Positions 18,889 to 27,669 of a stretch of DNA of 64,000 bases are shown piece by piece (the stretch's first letter is position 1; every line of letters begins with the position of its first letter). The DNA comes from Pseudomonas wadenswilerensis (GTDB lineage: Bacteria; Pseudomonadota; Gammaproteobacteria; Pseudomonadales; Pseudomonadaceae). The translations under genes were made by a program, and so were the position numbers. Under the pieces are notes generated by a model that was not told where the DNA came from, ran no database searches, and saw only the letters and a list, made by a program, of their open reading frames with translations. Where the stretch lies: NCBI RefSeq assembly GCF_900497695.1, contig NZ_UIDD01000001.1:310001-374000 (forward strand), read 5' to 3'.

Positions 18889-19067
18889 GCCAATAATTAT
18901 TGGCAACAACGAAAATAACTTTCGCTACACTTGAAACAGTGCACCTGTTATCGCACCTGCACGGCCGTTGTTGCCGTCTCCGGTGGCCTGGGGGCTTGTA
19001 TTGCAGCGCTTATCTGCCGTACGGTAACTCGGTGCGCAGTGCTTTGGCTTATAGTGCAGTGCTTTGG
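18889..19067 (+). promoter_or_regulatory. Palindrome and spaced repeats upstream of the ChaC-like gene
   Basis: GCCAATAATTATTGGC (18889-18904) is a perfect 16-bp palindrome in an AT-rich spot. Further on, the 12-mer GCAGTGCTTTGG occurs twice (19036-19047 and 19056-19067), exactly 20 bp apart, about two helical turns, followed by TAATTC as a possible -10. The open frame covering this stretch has no ribosome-binding site and is not treated as coding. Confidence 0.4.
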
Positions 19068-19095
19068 TAATTCACGGGGAAGTGTGGCGGCAGCT

Positions 19096-19737
19096 ATGTC
19101 GGCGATCGAAACTGCATCTTTGAATGTGGCATATCCTCCTTTGCTTGATTTCGGGGAACAATTAACCCGCGAGCAACTTGTACATTCAGTTCAACACACC
19201 ATGTCCCGGCATCAGGGCGGCCCGGTGTGGTTGTTTGCCTACGGCTCGTTGATCTGGCGCCCGGAGTGCAATGCCGCCGAAAGGCGCCGGGCGCGGGTGC
19301 ATGGTTATCATCGTGGTCTGTACCTGTGGTCCCACGAGCACCGCGGCACGCCGGAATGCCCGGGTCTGGTCTTCGGCCTGGATCGCGGTGGTTCGTGCAG
19401 CGGTTTCGCCTACCGCTTGCCGGACGACTGCCTGGAAGAATCGCTGCTGGCCTTGTGGCAACGGGAGATGCCTTACCCGGCCTATCGTCCGCACTGGCTC
19501 AATTGTCGTCTTGAGGATGGCAGCAAGGTCCAGGCCCTGGGCTTCGTACTCGAACGCCACTTGCCGTGCTACGCCGGCAATTTGCCGGACACCTTGCTCA
19601 GTCAGATCTTTGCCAGTGCCAAGGGTCGTTATGGCACTACCCGCGACTATGTCGAGCAGACCCTCGATGCCCTGCGCAGCCACGCCATGCCGGATCGCAA
19701 TCTGGAGGCGCGCTTTCGGCGTTGTCATTCCAGGTAG
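19096..19737 (+). CDS. ChaC-like gamma-glutamylcyclotransferase
   Basis: 213 residues from the ATG at 19096. The family signature V-W-L-F-A-Y-G-S-L-I-W-R-P binds the gamma-glutamyl group, and the catalytic glutamate is probably in HEHRGTPECPGL. Members release 5-oxoproline from gamma-glutamyl compounds such as glutathione. The start is uncertain: a GGGGA is 15 bases from this ATG, and another in-frame ATG at 19201 would still keep the core. The gene is single, with its own promoter region, and converges on the quinone oxidoreductase. Confidence 0.85.
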   Translation: MSAIETASLNVAYPPLLDFGEQLTREQLVHSVQHTMSRHQGGPVWLFAYGSLIWRPECNAAERRRARVHGYHRGLYLWSHEHRGTPECPGLVFGLDRGGSCSGFAYRLPDDCLEESLLALWQREMPYPAYRPHWLNCRLEDGSKVQALGFVLERHLPCYAGNLPDTLLSQIFASAKGRYGTTRDYVEQTLDALRSHAMPDRNLEARFRRCHSR

Positions 19738-19754
19738 GAGCGGGCTTCAGCTGT

Positions 19755-20732
19755 TTAGGCCATGGTCACTACCAGCTTGCCTACCGCCTTGCGCTGGCCA
19801 AGCATCTCGATGGCTGCACCGGCTTCAGCCAGCGGGAAGGTTTGCGACACCAGCGGCTTGAGCTTGCCCTCGGCAAACCAGGCAAACAGCTGCTGAAAGT
19901 TCGCCGCGTTGTCAGCCGGCTGGCGTTGGGCAAAGGCGCCCCAGAACACCCCGAGCACCGCCGCACCCTTGAGCAGCGCCAGGTTCACCGGCAGCTCGGG
20001 GATGCGTCCGCTGGCAAACCCGACCACCAGCAGCCGGCCATTCCAGGCGATACCGCGCACCGCCTGGTCAAACAGGTCGCCACCCACCGGGTCGTAGATC
20101 ACATCGGCGCCATTGCCGCCGGTCAGGCGTTTGATCTCGTCCTTGAGGCTGGCTTCGCTGTAGTTGATCAGCTCGTCGGCACCGGCAGCCTTGGCCACGG
20201 CCAGCTTCTCGGGACTGCTGGCTGCGGCAATCACCCGCGCGCCCATGGCTTTGCCAATTTCCACCGCCGCCAGGCCGACACCGCCGGAAGCACCGAGCAC
20301 CAGCAGGGTTTCCCCGGCCTTGAGCTGGCCGCGCTGGCTGAGCGCATGCATCGAGGTGCCGTAGGTCATGCCGAAGGCCGCAGCGGTGGTGAAGTCCATC
20401 TGCGCTGGAATCGGCAATACGTTATAGGCCGGCACCGCCACCTGTTCGGCAAAACTGCCCCACCCGGTCAGGGCCATGACCCGGTCGCCGACCTTCAGGT
20501 TGCCAGCCTTTTCGCCCACGGCGCTGACCACGCCAGCGGCTTCGCCACCCGGCGAGAATGGCAGTGGTGGTTGGAACTGGTACTTGCCTTCGATGATCAG
20601 GGTGTCGGGAAAGTTGACCCCGGCGGCCTGCACGTCCAGCAGGATCTCGTTCTTCTTCGGCACCGGGCTGGCGACGTCTTCCAGGACCAGGTTTTGCGCC
20701 GGGCCAAGGGCTTTGCACAACACTGCTTTCAT
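19755..20732 (-). CDS. NADPH:quinone oxidoreductase (zinc-independent MDR family)
   Basis: 325 residues from the ATG at 20732 with AAGGAA 8 bases upstream; the frame remains open far upstream but crosses the opposite gene. It is a medium-chain dehydrogenase/reductase of the QOR type: AAGVNFPDTLIIEGKYQ near the N-terminus and the NADPH-binding VLGASGGVGLAAVEIG near the middle. The Zn-ligand cysteines of alcohol dehydrogenases are absent. It probably reduces quinones or enoyl/alpha,beta-unsaturated carbonyls; substrate unknown. Confidence 0.9.
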   Translation of the reverse strand: MKAVLCKALGPAQNLVLEDVASPVPKKNEILLDVQAAGVNFPDTLIIEGKYQFQPPLPFSPGGEAAGVVSAVGEKAGNLKVGDRVMALTGWGSFAEQVAVPAYNVLPIPAQMDFTTAAAFGMTYGTSMHALSQRGQLKAGETLLVLGASGGVGLAAVEIGKAMGARVIAAASSPEKLAVAKAAGADELINYSEASLKDEIKRLTGGNGADVIYDPVGGDLFDQAVRGIAWNGRLLVVGFASGRIPELPVNLALLKGAAVLGVFWGAFAQRQPADNAANFQQLFAWFAEGKLKPLVSQTFPLAEAGAAIEMLGQRKAVGKLVVTMA

Positions 20733-20888
20733 CGGGACTATTCCTTTGCGCGTAGTGGCCGATAAGTGTAGGTGGGCGAGGTGCCGGGTCAACGAGCATG
20801 GCCCGCCCTGATAGGCCGGCATAAGCCCGGGCTTGGGTTTGACCGGTGCGCTGGGTATGCTGGCGCCAACTGTATGAGGAGCGAATTC

Positions 20889-21293
20889 GTGAAAGCGTGG
20901 ATCTTGATGGTACTGGCGCTGATGCTGCCGATGGCGGCCATGGCCGAGGAAGCCAAGGAAGGGGAACCGAAGGTTTCCTATATTTCCCTCACCCCGCCTT
21001 TTGTGGGTAACTACGCCCTCGATGGCGGGTCGAAATTGCGCGTGTACAAGGCCGACGTGGCCCTGCGGGTCAACAGCGACGCCGCGGCGGCAGCAGTGCG
21101 TCATCACGAGCCGTTGATCCGTAACCAGCTGGTTGCCCTGTTCACCCAGCAGAACCTCGAGAGCATGAGTAACGTCGAGGCCAAGGAAAAGCTGCGTCAG
21201 GAAGCCCTGAAGCAGGTCCAGCAGGTGCTCGAAACCGAAGAAGGCAAGCCGACGGTCGACGACCTGCTGTTCAACAACCTGATCGTCCAGTAA
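20889..21293 (+). CDS. FliL-like single-pass membrane protein
   Basis: 134 residues from the GTG at 20889 (GAGGAG 7 bases upstream). A signal or anchor helix (about 1-19, ending AAMAEE) is followed by a periplasmic domain of the FliL type: YISLTPPFVGNYAL, DVALRVNSDAAAAAV, and a C-terminal helix with LRQEALKQVQQVLE. FliL proteins stabilise stators at the flagellar base, but this copy is far from flagellar genes and may serve another envelope role. Its stop codon directly abuts the stop codon of the convergent ABC permease gene. Confidence 0.82.
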   Translation: MKAWILMVLALMLPMAAMAEEAKEGEPKVSYISLTPPFVGNYALDGGSKLRVYKADVALRVNSDAAAAAVRHHEPLIRNQLVALFTQQNLESMSNVEAKEKLRQEALKQVQQVLETEEGKPTVDDLLFNNLIVQ

Positions 21294-22412
21294 TCACGAC
21301 GTCAGGCTGCGGCGAAAGCGCGCCAGGGCAATCGCGAAGAAGGCCAGGCCAATGGCGGCGAGCGCTGCGATGTCTGGCCAGACTACTTCCAGCCCGGCGT
21401 CACGGAACAGGATGGCTGCACTCAGGCTGACGAAGTGGGTCGAGGGCGAGCCCTGCATCACCCACTGCAGCCACTGCGGCATGCTGTCCAGTGGCGTGCT
21501 GCCGCCCGAGAGCAACAGCATCGGGATGATCACCGGGATGGCCAGCAGGCCGAACTGCGGGGTCGAGCGTGCCAGGGTGGCGAGGAAGATCCCCAGCGCG
21601 GTGCTGGCGAACAGGTACAGCGCCGTCACCGCCAGAAACAACCCCAGCGATCCCGCCAGTGGCACCCCCAGCGCCCCTTTGACGATCACTTCCAGCGACA
21701 CCCAGGTACACAGCACCACCACCAGGGCGTTGCTGCCGATCTTCGCCAGCATGATTTCCAGGGCGGTCAGCGGCAGCACCAGCAGGTGGTCGAGGGTGCC
21801 GTGTTCGCGCTCGCGCAGCAGTGCCGTGCCGGTGAGGATGATGGCCAGGATGGTGATGTTGTTGACGATCTGGATCACCGCCAGGAACCAGCCACCCTCA
21901 AGGTTGGGGTTGAACAGCGCCCGGGCACTGAGCAGCGCCGGGCTGCCGGCAGTGGCCGAGCCCTGGTTGGCGTAGTCGAGCAGTTCGCGTTCGACGATCC
22001 GGCCGATGTAGCCGGCGCCCATGAATGCCTGGCTCATGGCCGTGGCGTCGACGTTGACCTGCAGCTCCGGCGAGCGTCCGGCCAGCAGGTCGGTCTGGAA
22101 GTTCACCGGCACGTTGATCACAAAGGTGTAGCGGCCGCTGTCCATGGCCTGGTCGAGCTGATCGTAGGCCAGTGGCACAGCGCGCTGGAACTCCGGTGGT
22201 TGCAGGGCTTCGGCGAGTTTGCGCGAAACCAGGCTATGGTCTTCGTCGATCACCGCGACGCTGGCGTTGTGCACGCCGATCACCGAGCCTGCGGCCGGCA
22301 TGTAGATCGCCACGCTGAAGGCATACAGCAGGAACAGCAGCAGCACGCTGTCATGACGCAGGCTGGTCAGCTCCTTGAGCCCCAGGCGCAGGGTGTGTGC
22401 CAGACGATGCAT
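21294..22412 (-). CDS. ABC-2 type transporter permease (YhhJ-like)
   Basis: 372 residues starting at the ATG at 22412, which overlaps the rbbA stop by the ATGA rule. One N-terminal helix, a large periplasmic domain (NASVAVIDEDHSLVSRKLAE) and five or six C-terminal helices (ILTGTALLREREHGTLDHLL is the conserved ABC-2 motif). It completes the export system with RbbA and the HlyD-type adaptor. The substrate is unknown; relatives are found in multidrug or envelope-component exporters. Confidence 0.9.
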   Translation of the reverse strand: MHRLAHTLRLGLKELTSLRHDSVLLLFLLYAFSVAIYMPAAGSVIGVHNASVAVIDEDHSLVSRKLAEALQPPEFQRAVPLAYDQLDQAMDSGRYTFVINVPVNFQTDLLAGRSPELQVNVDATAMSQAFMGAGYIGRIVERELLDYANQGSATAGSPALLSARALFNPNLEGGWFLAVIQIVNNITILAIILTGTALLREREHGTLDHLLVLPLTALEIMLAKIGSNALVVVLCTWVSLEVIVKGALGVPLAGSLGLFLAVTALYLFASTALGIFLATLARSTPQFGLLAIPVIIPMLLLSGGSTPLDSMPQWLQWVMQGSPSTHFVSLSAAILFRDAGLEVVWPDIAALAAIGLAFFAIALARFRRSLTS

Positions 22413-25135
22413 CAGACCTCCTGCTTCTTCAGCATGGCCAGACTCAGGCCGGTGAAACCGACAAAGAAGCCCAGCAGCGCCAGGCATTGCGGCCAGAGTT
22501 CACGCAAGTCCAATGCCTTGGTGAAGGTGCCGACAGCGATATCGAGAAAGTAACCGGCCGGGAACAACTGCCCCATCAAGGCCGCAGCGCCGTCGAGCGA
22601 GGAGCGCGGCACGATCAGCCCGGAGAACTGAATGGTCGGCAGGCTGGTGATGATCATGGTGCCGAGGATCGCGGCGATCTGGGTGCGGGTGAAGGCCGAG
22701 ATCAGCAGGCCCAGGCTGGTGGTCGCCAGCAGGTACAGCAAGCCACCGCAGGCCAGTGCCAGGGCGCTGCCCTTGAACGGCACGCCGAACAGCCAGCGGT
22801 TCATTGCCACCAGCAGCGCCAGGTTGATCATGCTCACCGCCAGGTACGGCGCCTGCTTGCCGAGCAGGAACTCCAGGCGGGTCAGTGGCGTGGCATAGAA
22901 GTTGGTGATCGAGCCCAGTTCTTTCTCGCGCACGATACCCAGCGCGGTGAGCATCGCCGGAATGAACGCCAGGATCAGCGCCATCACCCCAGGGCCGATG
23001 GCGTTCACGCTGACCACATCCTGGTTGTAGCGAAAGCGGGTTTCCAGGCGCACCGGGGTTTGCCCGGGCCGGGACTTGCTGCTCAGCGCCGCCAGTTGTT
23101 CAAGGTTGGCCTGGTGCACGGCCTCGACATAGTTGCGGCTGGTCTCGGCGCGAAACGGCATGCCGCCATCCAGCCAGGCCGCGACTACCGGCTGGCGCCC
23201 GGCGTACAGGTCGCGGCCAAAACCTGGCGGAATCTCCAGGGCCAGTTTGATTTCCGAGCGCTGCAGGCGTTTATGCAACTGTGCGGCATCGCGGATCGGT
23301 GTCTGCTCGGCGAAGTAGCGTGAGCCGCGGAAGGCTTCCAGGTAAGCGCGGCTTTGCGGGCTCTGGTCCTGGTCGTAGACGGCGAAGGCGAGGTTCTCCA
23401 CATCCAGGGAGATGCCATAACCGAAGATCACCATCATGAACAGCGCGCCGAGCAGGGCGAAAGCCAGGCGCACCTTGTCGCGCAGCAGTTCCTTGCCTTC
23501 GCGGGTGGCGACGGCGAACAGGCGCTTGAGGCTGAAGCCGCGGCGCAGGTGCAACGGCGCTGCGTTGGCTGGAGTATCGAGCTGGGTGCTGACCGTCGGC
23601 GCTTCGCTGGCTCCCTGAGCCTGTTCCAGGCAGGTGACGAAGGCGTCTTCAAGGGTCTCGCCACCAAACTGCTGCTGCAGCGCCGCCGGGGTATCGCAGG
23701 CCAGGACCTTGCCGGCATGCATCAGGGAAATCCGGTCGCAGCGCAACGCTTCGTTCATGAAGTGGGTGGAGAGGAAGATCGTCACCCCCTGGTCTCGCGA
23801 CAGCTCGATCAGCAGGCGCCAGAAATCATCGCGGGCGGCGGGATCGACGCCTGAGGTGGGTTCGTCGAGGATCAGTACTTCCGGGCGGTGCAGCACTGCC
23901 ACCGCCAGTGACAGGCGCTGGCGCAAGCCCAGGGGCAGGGCGCCGGACTGCTGGTCGGCGATGGCGCCCAGGTCGAAACGCTCGATCAACTCGGCGATAC
24001 GCGGGCCACTCTCGGCCTTGGGCAGGTCGAACAGCCGCGCATGCAGGTCAAGGTTCTGTCGCACGCTGAGTTCGCCATACAGCGAGAAGCTCTGGGACAT
24101 GAAACCGACGCGCTTGCGCGTGGCCAGGTCCTTGGCGTTCACCGGGCGGCCGAGCAGGGTGGCGCTGCCTTCGCTGGCCGGCATCAGGCCGGTGAGCACC
24201 TTCATGGTGGTGGTCTTGCCGCAGCCGTTGGAGCCGAGAAAACCGAAGATCTCGCCACGGCCGATGGCGAAGCTGACCTTGTTCACGGCGGTGAAGTCGC
24301 CGAAGCGCAAAGTCAGTTCGTGGGCCTCGATGGCGATCTCGGCATTGCCGGTGTCACGCGCAGGGATCACCAATGGCTGCTGGCTGTGCTGGCTGTCGCC
24401 CTGGAAGTGGGTAAAGGCGTCATCGAGCTTGTGGCTGGCGGTGGCTGCAGCCAGTTCTTCGCTCAAGCCCGCGGCAATCAGCCGGCCACGATCAAGCATC
24501 AGGCAGTGTTCAAACTGTTCGGCTTCTTCCATGTAGGCCGTGGCCACCAGCAGGGTCAGTTGCGGTCGCTCCTGGCGTACCTGTTCGACCAGCTCCCAGA
24601 AGCGCCGGCGCGACAGCGGGTCGACGCCGGTGGTGGGTTCGTCGAGAATCAGCAGGTCCGGTTCGTGGATCAGCGCACAGCACAGCCCGAGCTTCTGCTT
24701 CATGCCGCCCGACAACTTGCCCGCCGGGCGCTCGGCAAAGCGCAGCAGGTCGGTGGCCAGCAGCAGGTTGTGCATGCGCTGTTCGCACTCCTTGGCGCCA
24801 AGGCCGAACAGGGTGGCGAAGAAGCGGATGTTTTCGCTGATCGAAAGCTCAGGGTAAAGGTTATTGCCCAAGCCTTGGGGCATGAAGGCGATGCGCGGGT
24901 ACAGGTTGTTGCGATGGCGGCGCTGGCGGATCGAGCCGCCGAGCACCTGCAGCTCGCCGCTTTGCAGTTTCTTGACCCCGGCGATCAGCCCGAGCAGGCT
25001 CGACTTGCCGGCGCCGTCCGGGCCGATGAGGCCGCAGCGGGTGCCAGCCGGCAGGCTGAAGGCGATGTCCTGCAGGGCACTCAGCCCACCGTAGCGGTGG
25101 TTGATGCCCTCGGCGTTCAGCGCCAGCGCGCTCAT
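22412..25135 (-). CDS. rbbA: RbbA-type ABC transporter: two ATPase domains fused to a permease
   Basis: 907 residues. The first ABC domain (about 1-235) has Walker A GPDGAGKSS at 38-46 and signature LSGGMKQK. The second (about 265-500) has Walker A LGSNGCGKTTT and a divergent signature LPLGLRQR in place of LSGGQ. The C-terminal part is an ABC-2 permease with the conserved GIVREKELGSITNFYATPL. It matches the protein called ribosome-associated ATPase RbbA; the membrane domain and operon partners argue for an exporter. It overlaps both neighbours by 4 bp, so all three proteins are made together. Confidence 0.92.
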   Translation of the reverse strand: MSALALNAEGINHRYGGLSALQDIAFSLPAGTRCGLIGPDGAGKSSLLGLIAGVKKLQSGELQVLGGSIRQRRHRNNLYPRIAFMPQGLGNNLYPELSISENIRFFATLFGLGAKECEQRMHNLLLATDLLRFAERPAGKLSGGMKQKLGLCCALIHEPDLLILDEPTTGVDPLSRRRFWELVEQVRQERPQLTLLVATAYMEEAEQFEHCLMLDRGRLIAAGLSEELAAATASHKLDDAFTHFQGDSQHSQQPLVIPARDTGNAEIAIEAHELTLRFGDFTAVNKVSFAIGRGEIFGFLGSNGCGKTTTMKVLTGLMPASEGSATLLGRPVNAKDLATRKRVGFMSQSFSLYGELSVRQNLDLHARLFDLPKAESGPRIAELIERFDLGAIADQQSGALPLGLRQRLSLAVAVLHRPEVLILDEPTSGVDPAARDDFWRLLIELSRDQGVTIFLSTHFMNEALRCDRISLMHAGKVLACDTPAALQQQFGGETLEDAFVTCLEQAQGASEAPTVSTQLDTPANAAPLHLRRGFSLKRLFAVATREGKELLRDKVRLAFALLGALFMMVIFGYGISLDVENLAFAVYDQDQSPQSRAYLEAFRGSRYFAEQTPIRDAAQLHKRLQRSEIKLALEIPPGFGRDLYAGRQPVVAAWLDGGMPFRAETSRNYVEAVHQANLEQLAALSSKSRPGQTPVRLETRFRYNQDVVSVNAIGPGVMALILAFIPAMLTALGIVREKELGSITNFYATPLTRLEFLLGKQAPYLAVSMINLALLVAMNRWLFGVPFKGSALALACGGLLYLLATTSLGLLISAFTRTQIAAILGTMIITSLPTIQFSGLIVPRSSLDGAAALMGQLFPAGYFLDIAVGTFTKALDLRELWPQCLALLGFFVGFTGLSLAMLKKQEV

Positions 25136-26097
25136 TGCAGGTTGGCCGGCCAGTCCACATCAGCGGTGCGCACATAGCCTGCGCCCGGCATGCCGGGTTT
25201 GGCCTGGGGCACGGCGCTCGGTTCGGTCAGGCGCAGCTTGACCCGGAACACCAGCTTCTGGCGCTCGTCACGGGTTTCCACTTGCTTGGGGGTGAACTGT
25301 GCCTTGGCCGCGACGAAGGCAATTTTCGCCGGCAAGGCCCGGTCGGGCAGGGCGTCGAGGACGATGCGCGCCTGGTCGCCGACAGTCAGGCGGCCTGTGG
25401 TGGAGGCGGGCAGGTAGAGGTTCATGTACTGGTCGCTCGGGTCGATCAGCATCAATACGCGGCCGCCAGCACCGAGCACTTCGCCAGGTTCGGCCAGGCG
25501 CAGCTGGATCACGCCGTTGATCGGCGCGCGCAGGCTGCTGTCGTCGATTTCGCTGGTCAGTTGCGCGACCTGGGCTTCGGCAGCGCCGATGGCCGCCTTG
25601 ATTGCCGCCAGTTGCGCGCGGGCGGCGACCACGGCCGAGTTGCTGGTGTCGTAACGGGCCTGCTGCTGGTCGAGCAACTGCTGGCTGGCATATTTGCGCT
25701 GGAAGATTTCGCGTACGCGCTTGAGCTCCTGGCTGGCCAGCAATTGCTCGCTCTGGCGCAATTGCACCGTGGCCTGGGCCGCGGAGTAGTTCTCCCGGGC
25801 GCGCAGCACTTCGGCTTCGGCCTGGCTGCGCTGGGCTTCGAGGGTGCGGGTGTCGATGCGGGCGAGCAACTGGCCCTGTTTGACCGTATCGCCTTCATCG
25901 ACCAGTACTTCGGCCAGGCGCCCGGGGATCTTGCTGGCGATCTGCACTTCAGTGGCTTCGAGCCGGCCGTTGCCCATGCTCAGGCCTTCGGGCAAGCGGT
26001 CATGCAGGGACTTCCAGTAGCCCAGGCCACCTGCGGCCAGGAGCAGGGCGATCAAGGCGCCGGCGAAGAGTTTGGGGGTGTGTTGGCTCATCGACAT
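25132..26097 (-). CDS. HlyD-family membrane fusion protein
   Basis: 321 residues, first gene of the export operon. An N-terminal membrane anchor (about 10-28) is followed by a biotinyl-lipoyl-like half (LEATEVQIASKIPGRLAEVL), a long coiled-coil hairpin (about 75-170, rich in Q/A/R/E), the second lipoyl half and a beta-barrel. It bridges the inner-membrane ABC unit towards an outer-membrane channel or the periplasm. The Met at 26091 is an alternative start. No repressor gene is adjacent. Confidence 0.92.
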   Translation of the reverse strand: MSMSQHTPKLFAGALIALLLAAGGLGYWKSLHDRLPEGLSMGNGRLEATEVQIASKIPGRLAEVLVDEGDTVKQGQLLARIDTRTLEAQRSQAEAEVLRARENYSAAQATVQLRQSEQLLASQELKRVREIFQRKYASQQLLDQQQARYDTSNSAVVAARAQLAAIKAAIGAAEAQVAQLTSEIDDSSLRAPINGVIQLRLAEPGEVLGAGGRVLMLIDPSDQYMNLYLPASTTGRLTVGDQARIVLDALPDRALPAKIAFVAAKAQFTPKQVETRDERQKLVFRVKLRLTEPSAVPQAKPGMPGAGYVRTADVDWPANLQ

Positions 26098-26192
26098 GGT
26101 TGGGCAATCCTTGCTGCATTAACGTCAAATTGTGACGCTGCACCGGTCCTGGTGCGTTGATGTTCGTCAAATGAGCGGCAATCCTACCCTGT

Positions 26193-26642
26193 TTAACGCA
26201 GTGCGAGTACCGCTGCCCATTGTTCGGCGGTGACCGGCATCACCGAAAGACGGCTGCCTTTGTGCACCAGCGGCAGTTCGACCAGGGCGGTTTGCTGCTT
26301 GAGGTAGCCCAGTTGCAGGACCTTGCCGAAGGTTTCGACATGGGCGACATCCACGGCGCTCCACGGGTTCTTCTCGTCGTTGGCCTTGGCGTCGAAGTAA
26401 TGGCTTTGCGGGTCCAGCGCAGTGGGGTCGGGGTAGGCTGCGGCGCTGATGCGGGCGATGCCGGCAATGCCCGGCTCCGGGCAGCTGGAGTGGTAGAAAA
26501 AGAACAGGTCACCGACCGCCATGGCGCGCAGGAAATTACGCGCCTGGTAGTTGCGCACGCCATCCCAGCGCGCTTCGCCAAGGCGCGCCAGGTCCTTGAT
26601 CGAGAGTTCGTCGGGCTCGGATTTCATCAGCCAGTAGGCCAT
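26193..26642 (-). CDS. EVE-domain protein
   Basis: 149 residues from the ATG at 26642, with GGAG 8 bases upstream. It is all EVE domain: MAYWLMKSEPDELS at the start, WDGVRNYQARNFLRAM, then GDLFFFYHSS and the PWSAVDVAHVETF strand. EVE domains are PUA-like folds that bind modified bases in DNA or RNA; a biological role for this widespread single-domain version is not established. An interrupted palindrome, AACCGAC-G-GTCGGTT (26685-26699), lies just upstream of the start. Confidence 0.93.
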   Translation of the reverse strand: MAYWLMKSEPDELSIKDLARLGEARWDGVRNYQARNFLRAMAVGDLFFFYHSSCPEPGIAGIARISAAAYPDPTALDPQSHYFDAKANDEKNPWSAVDVAHVETFGKVLQLGYLKQQTALVELPLVHKGSRLSVMPVTAEQWAAVLALR

Positions 26643-26820
26643 GGGTGGTGCTCCAGACAATGTTTGAAATAACCTGTTTCAGGAAACCGACGGTCGGTTG
26701 GCGTCAACGTTTGCGTGTCGCCTCAGGTTGTCGGAGAATGCGCGCATTTTAAGCTTGACGCTGCTGCAACAACAAAAACGTTGCTGACAACGTGATCAGT
26801 TTGCCTGAGGGGGGCAATCG

Positions 26821-26961
26821 ATGAATCGCAAACCGGATTTGCTCTGGATTCTGGTGTTTCTGTTCGGTTTGGGTGTTGTCACTACCGGTTATGCGCAAAG
26901 CCTTTGGGAACGCAAACTCGACGCCCCCTACGAAATGCCGGTCAATCCGCAACAGCGTTGA
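26821..26961 (+). CDS. 46-residue single-pass membrane protein
   Basis: A short frame with the strong ribosome-binding site GAGGGGG upstream of its ATG encodes about 46 residues: a polar start (MNRKPDLLW), one hydrophobic helix (LLWILVFLFGLGVVTTGYA) and a short charged/proline tail that ends PVNPQQR. The tail begins right after a possible signal-peptidase site, so the product could also be secreted. I recognise it only as a conserved-looking small Pseudomonas protein. A 6-bp inverted repeat (ACGTTG/CAACGT, 26778-26793) lies 28 bp before the start. It converges on fau with a 19-bp gap. Confidence 0.65.
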   Translation: MNRKPDLLWILVFLFGLGVVTTGYAQSLWERKLDAPYEMPVNPQQR

Positions 26962-26980
26962 TTGCCCTTGCTGGCGCCTA

Positions 26981-27589
26981 TCAATCGGGTGCCAGGTACC
27001 AGCCACGGTCCGAGACCGTCCCCTGCAGCGGCACATCCCAACTGGCTTGCGCCAGTCGCTCGACCTTCTGGCATTCATGCGCCAGGCCCAGCAGCAATGG
27101 CTTTTTCCAGGCCTTGCGGCGGGCCTGATAGGCCAGGCTGCGGTCATAGAAACCGCCGCCCATGCCCAGCCGACCACCCACTTCATCAAAACCCACCAGC
27201 GGTAGCAGGATCAGGTCCAGCGCCCAGATCGGCCGTTGCCGGGCCAGGCTGATGTGCGGCTCGGGGATGCGAAAGCGGTTGGGCCGCAGCTTCTCGCCGG
27301 CTTCGATGCGCTGGAACACCATCTTGGTCTTCGGCCAGGCGTGCAGCACCGGCAGGTAGGTGCGCTTGCCGCGACGCTGGGCTTCACGCATCAGCAGACG
27401 CGGGTCGATCTCGCAATCATTGGGCAGGTACAGGGCGATGTGTCTGGCCCGGCGAAACAGCGGGTGCTGCGCCAGCTGACGGTACAGGCCTCGGGCTGCC
27501 TGGCGCTGTTCGGCCGGCGTCAGGGCGCGGCGGGCATCGCGAAGCAGGCGGCGAAGTTGGGGGCGGGTAAGCGGCGCGGTGTCGGTCAT
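26981..27589 (-). CDS. fau: 5-formyltetrahydrofolate cyclo-ligase
   Basis: 202 residues starting at the ATG at 27589. Family landmarks are the N-terminal RRLLRDARRALTPAEQ, the substrate loop YLPNDCEIDPRLLMREA, and the ATP-binding region VGFDEVGGRLGMGGGFYDR near the C-terminus. It recycles 5-formyl-THF to 5,10-methenyl-THF with ATP. It lies immediately downstream of 6S RNA, as ygfA does in E. coli, so it may be expressed from the ssrS transcript. It is functionally allied with the glycine-cleavage genes further along the window through one-carbon metabolism. Confidence 0.93.
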   Translation of the reverse strand: MTDTAPLTRPQLRRLLRDARRALTPAEQRQAARGLYRQLAQHPLFRRARHIALYLPNDCEIDPRLLMREAQRRGKRTYLPVLHAWPKTKMVFQRIEAGEKLRPNRFRIPEPHISLARQRPIWALDLILLPLVGFDEVGGRLGMGGGFYDRSLAYQARRKAWKKPLLLGLAHECQKVERLAQASWDVPLQGTVSDRGWYLAPD

Positions 27590-27637
27590 GGCACGGGCGG
27601 TCCCAGAGAGGGCTGCCACCTGCGGGTGACAGCTCGA

Positions 27638-27661
27638 TTGCCCGCGCAGAAGGGCGGGCAA
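27638..27661 (-). terminator. Hairpin between 6S RNA and fau
   Basis: TTGCCCGC (27638-27645) and GCGGGCAA (27654-27661) form an 8-bp perfect stem with an 8-base loop. No U-run follows on the minus strand, so it is as likely a processing or attenuation element as a terminator. Confidence 0.45.
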
Positions 27662-27669
27662 AGGTAATT

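Noticed and set aside
18931..19095. N-terminal extension of the ChaC-like protein
   Set aside because: Cys-rich, non-conserved sequence crossing promoter-like repeats; no ribosome-binding site.
20733..21107. N-terminal extension of the quinone oxidoreductase
   Set aside because: It runs through the FliL-like gene; the start at 20732 has a good ribosome-binding site and the family N-terminus MKAVLCK.
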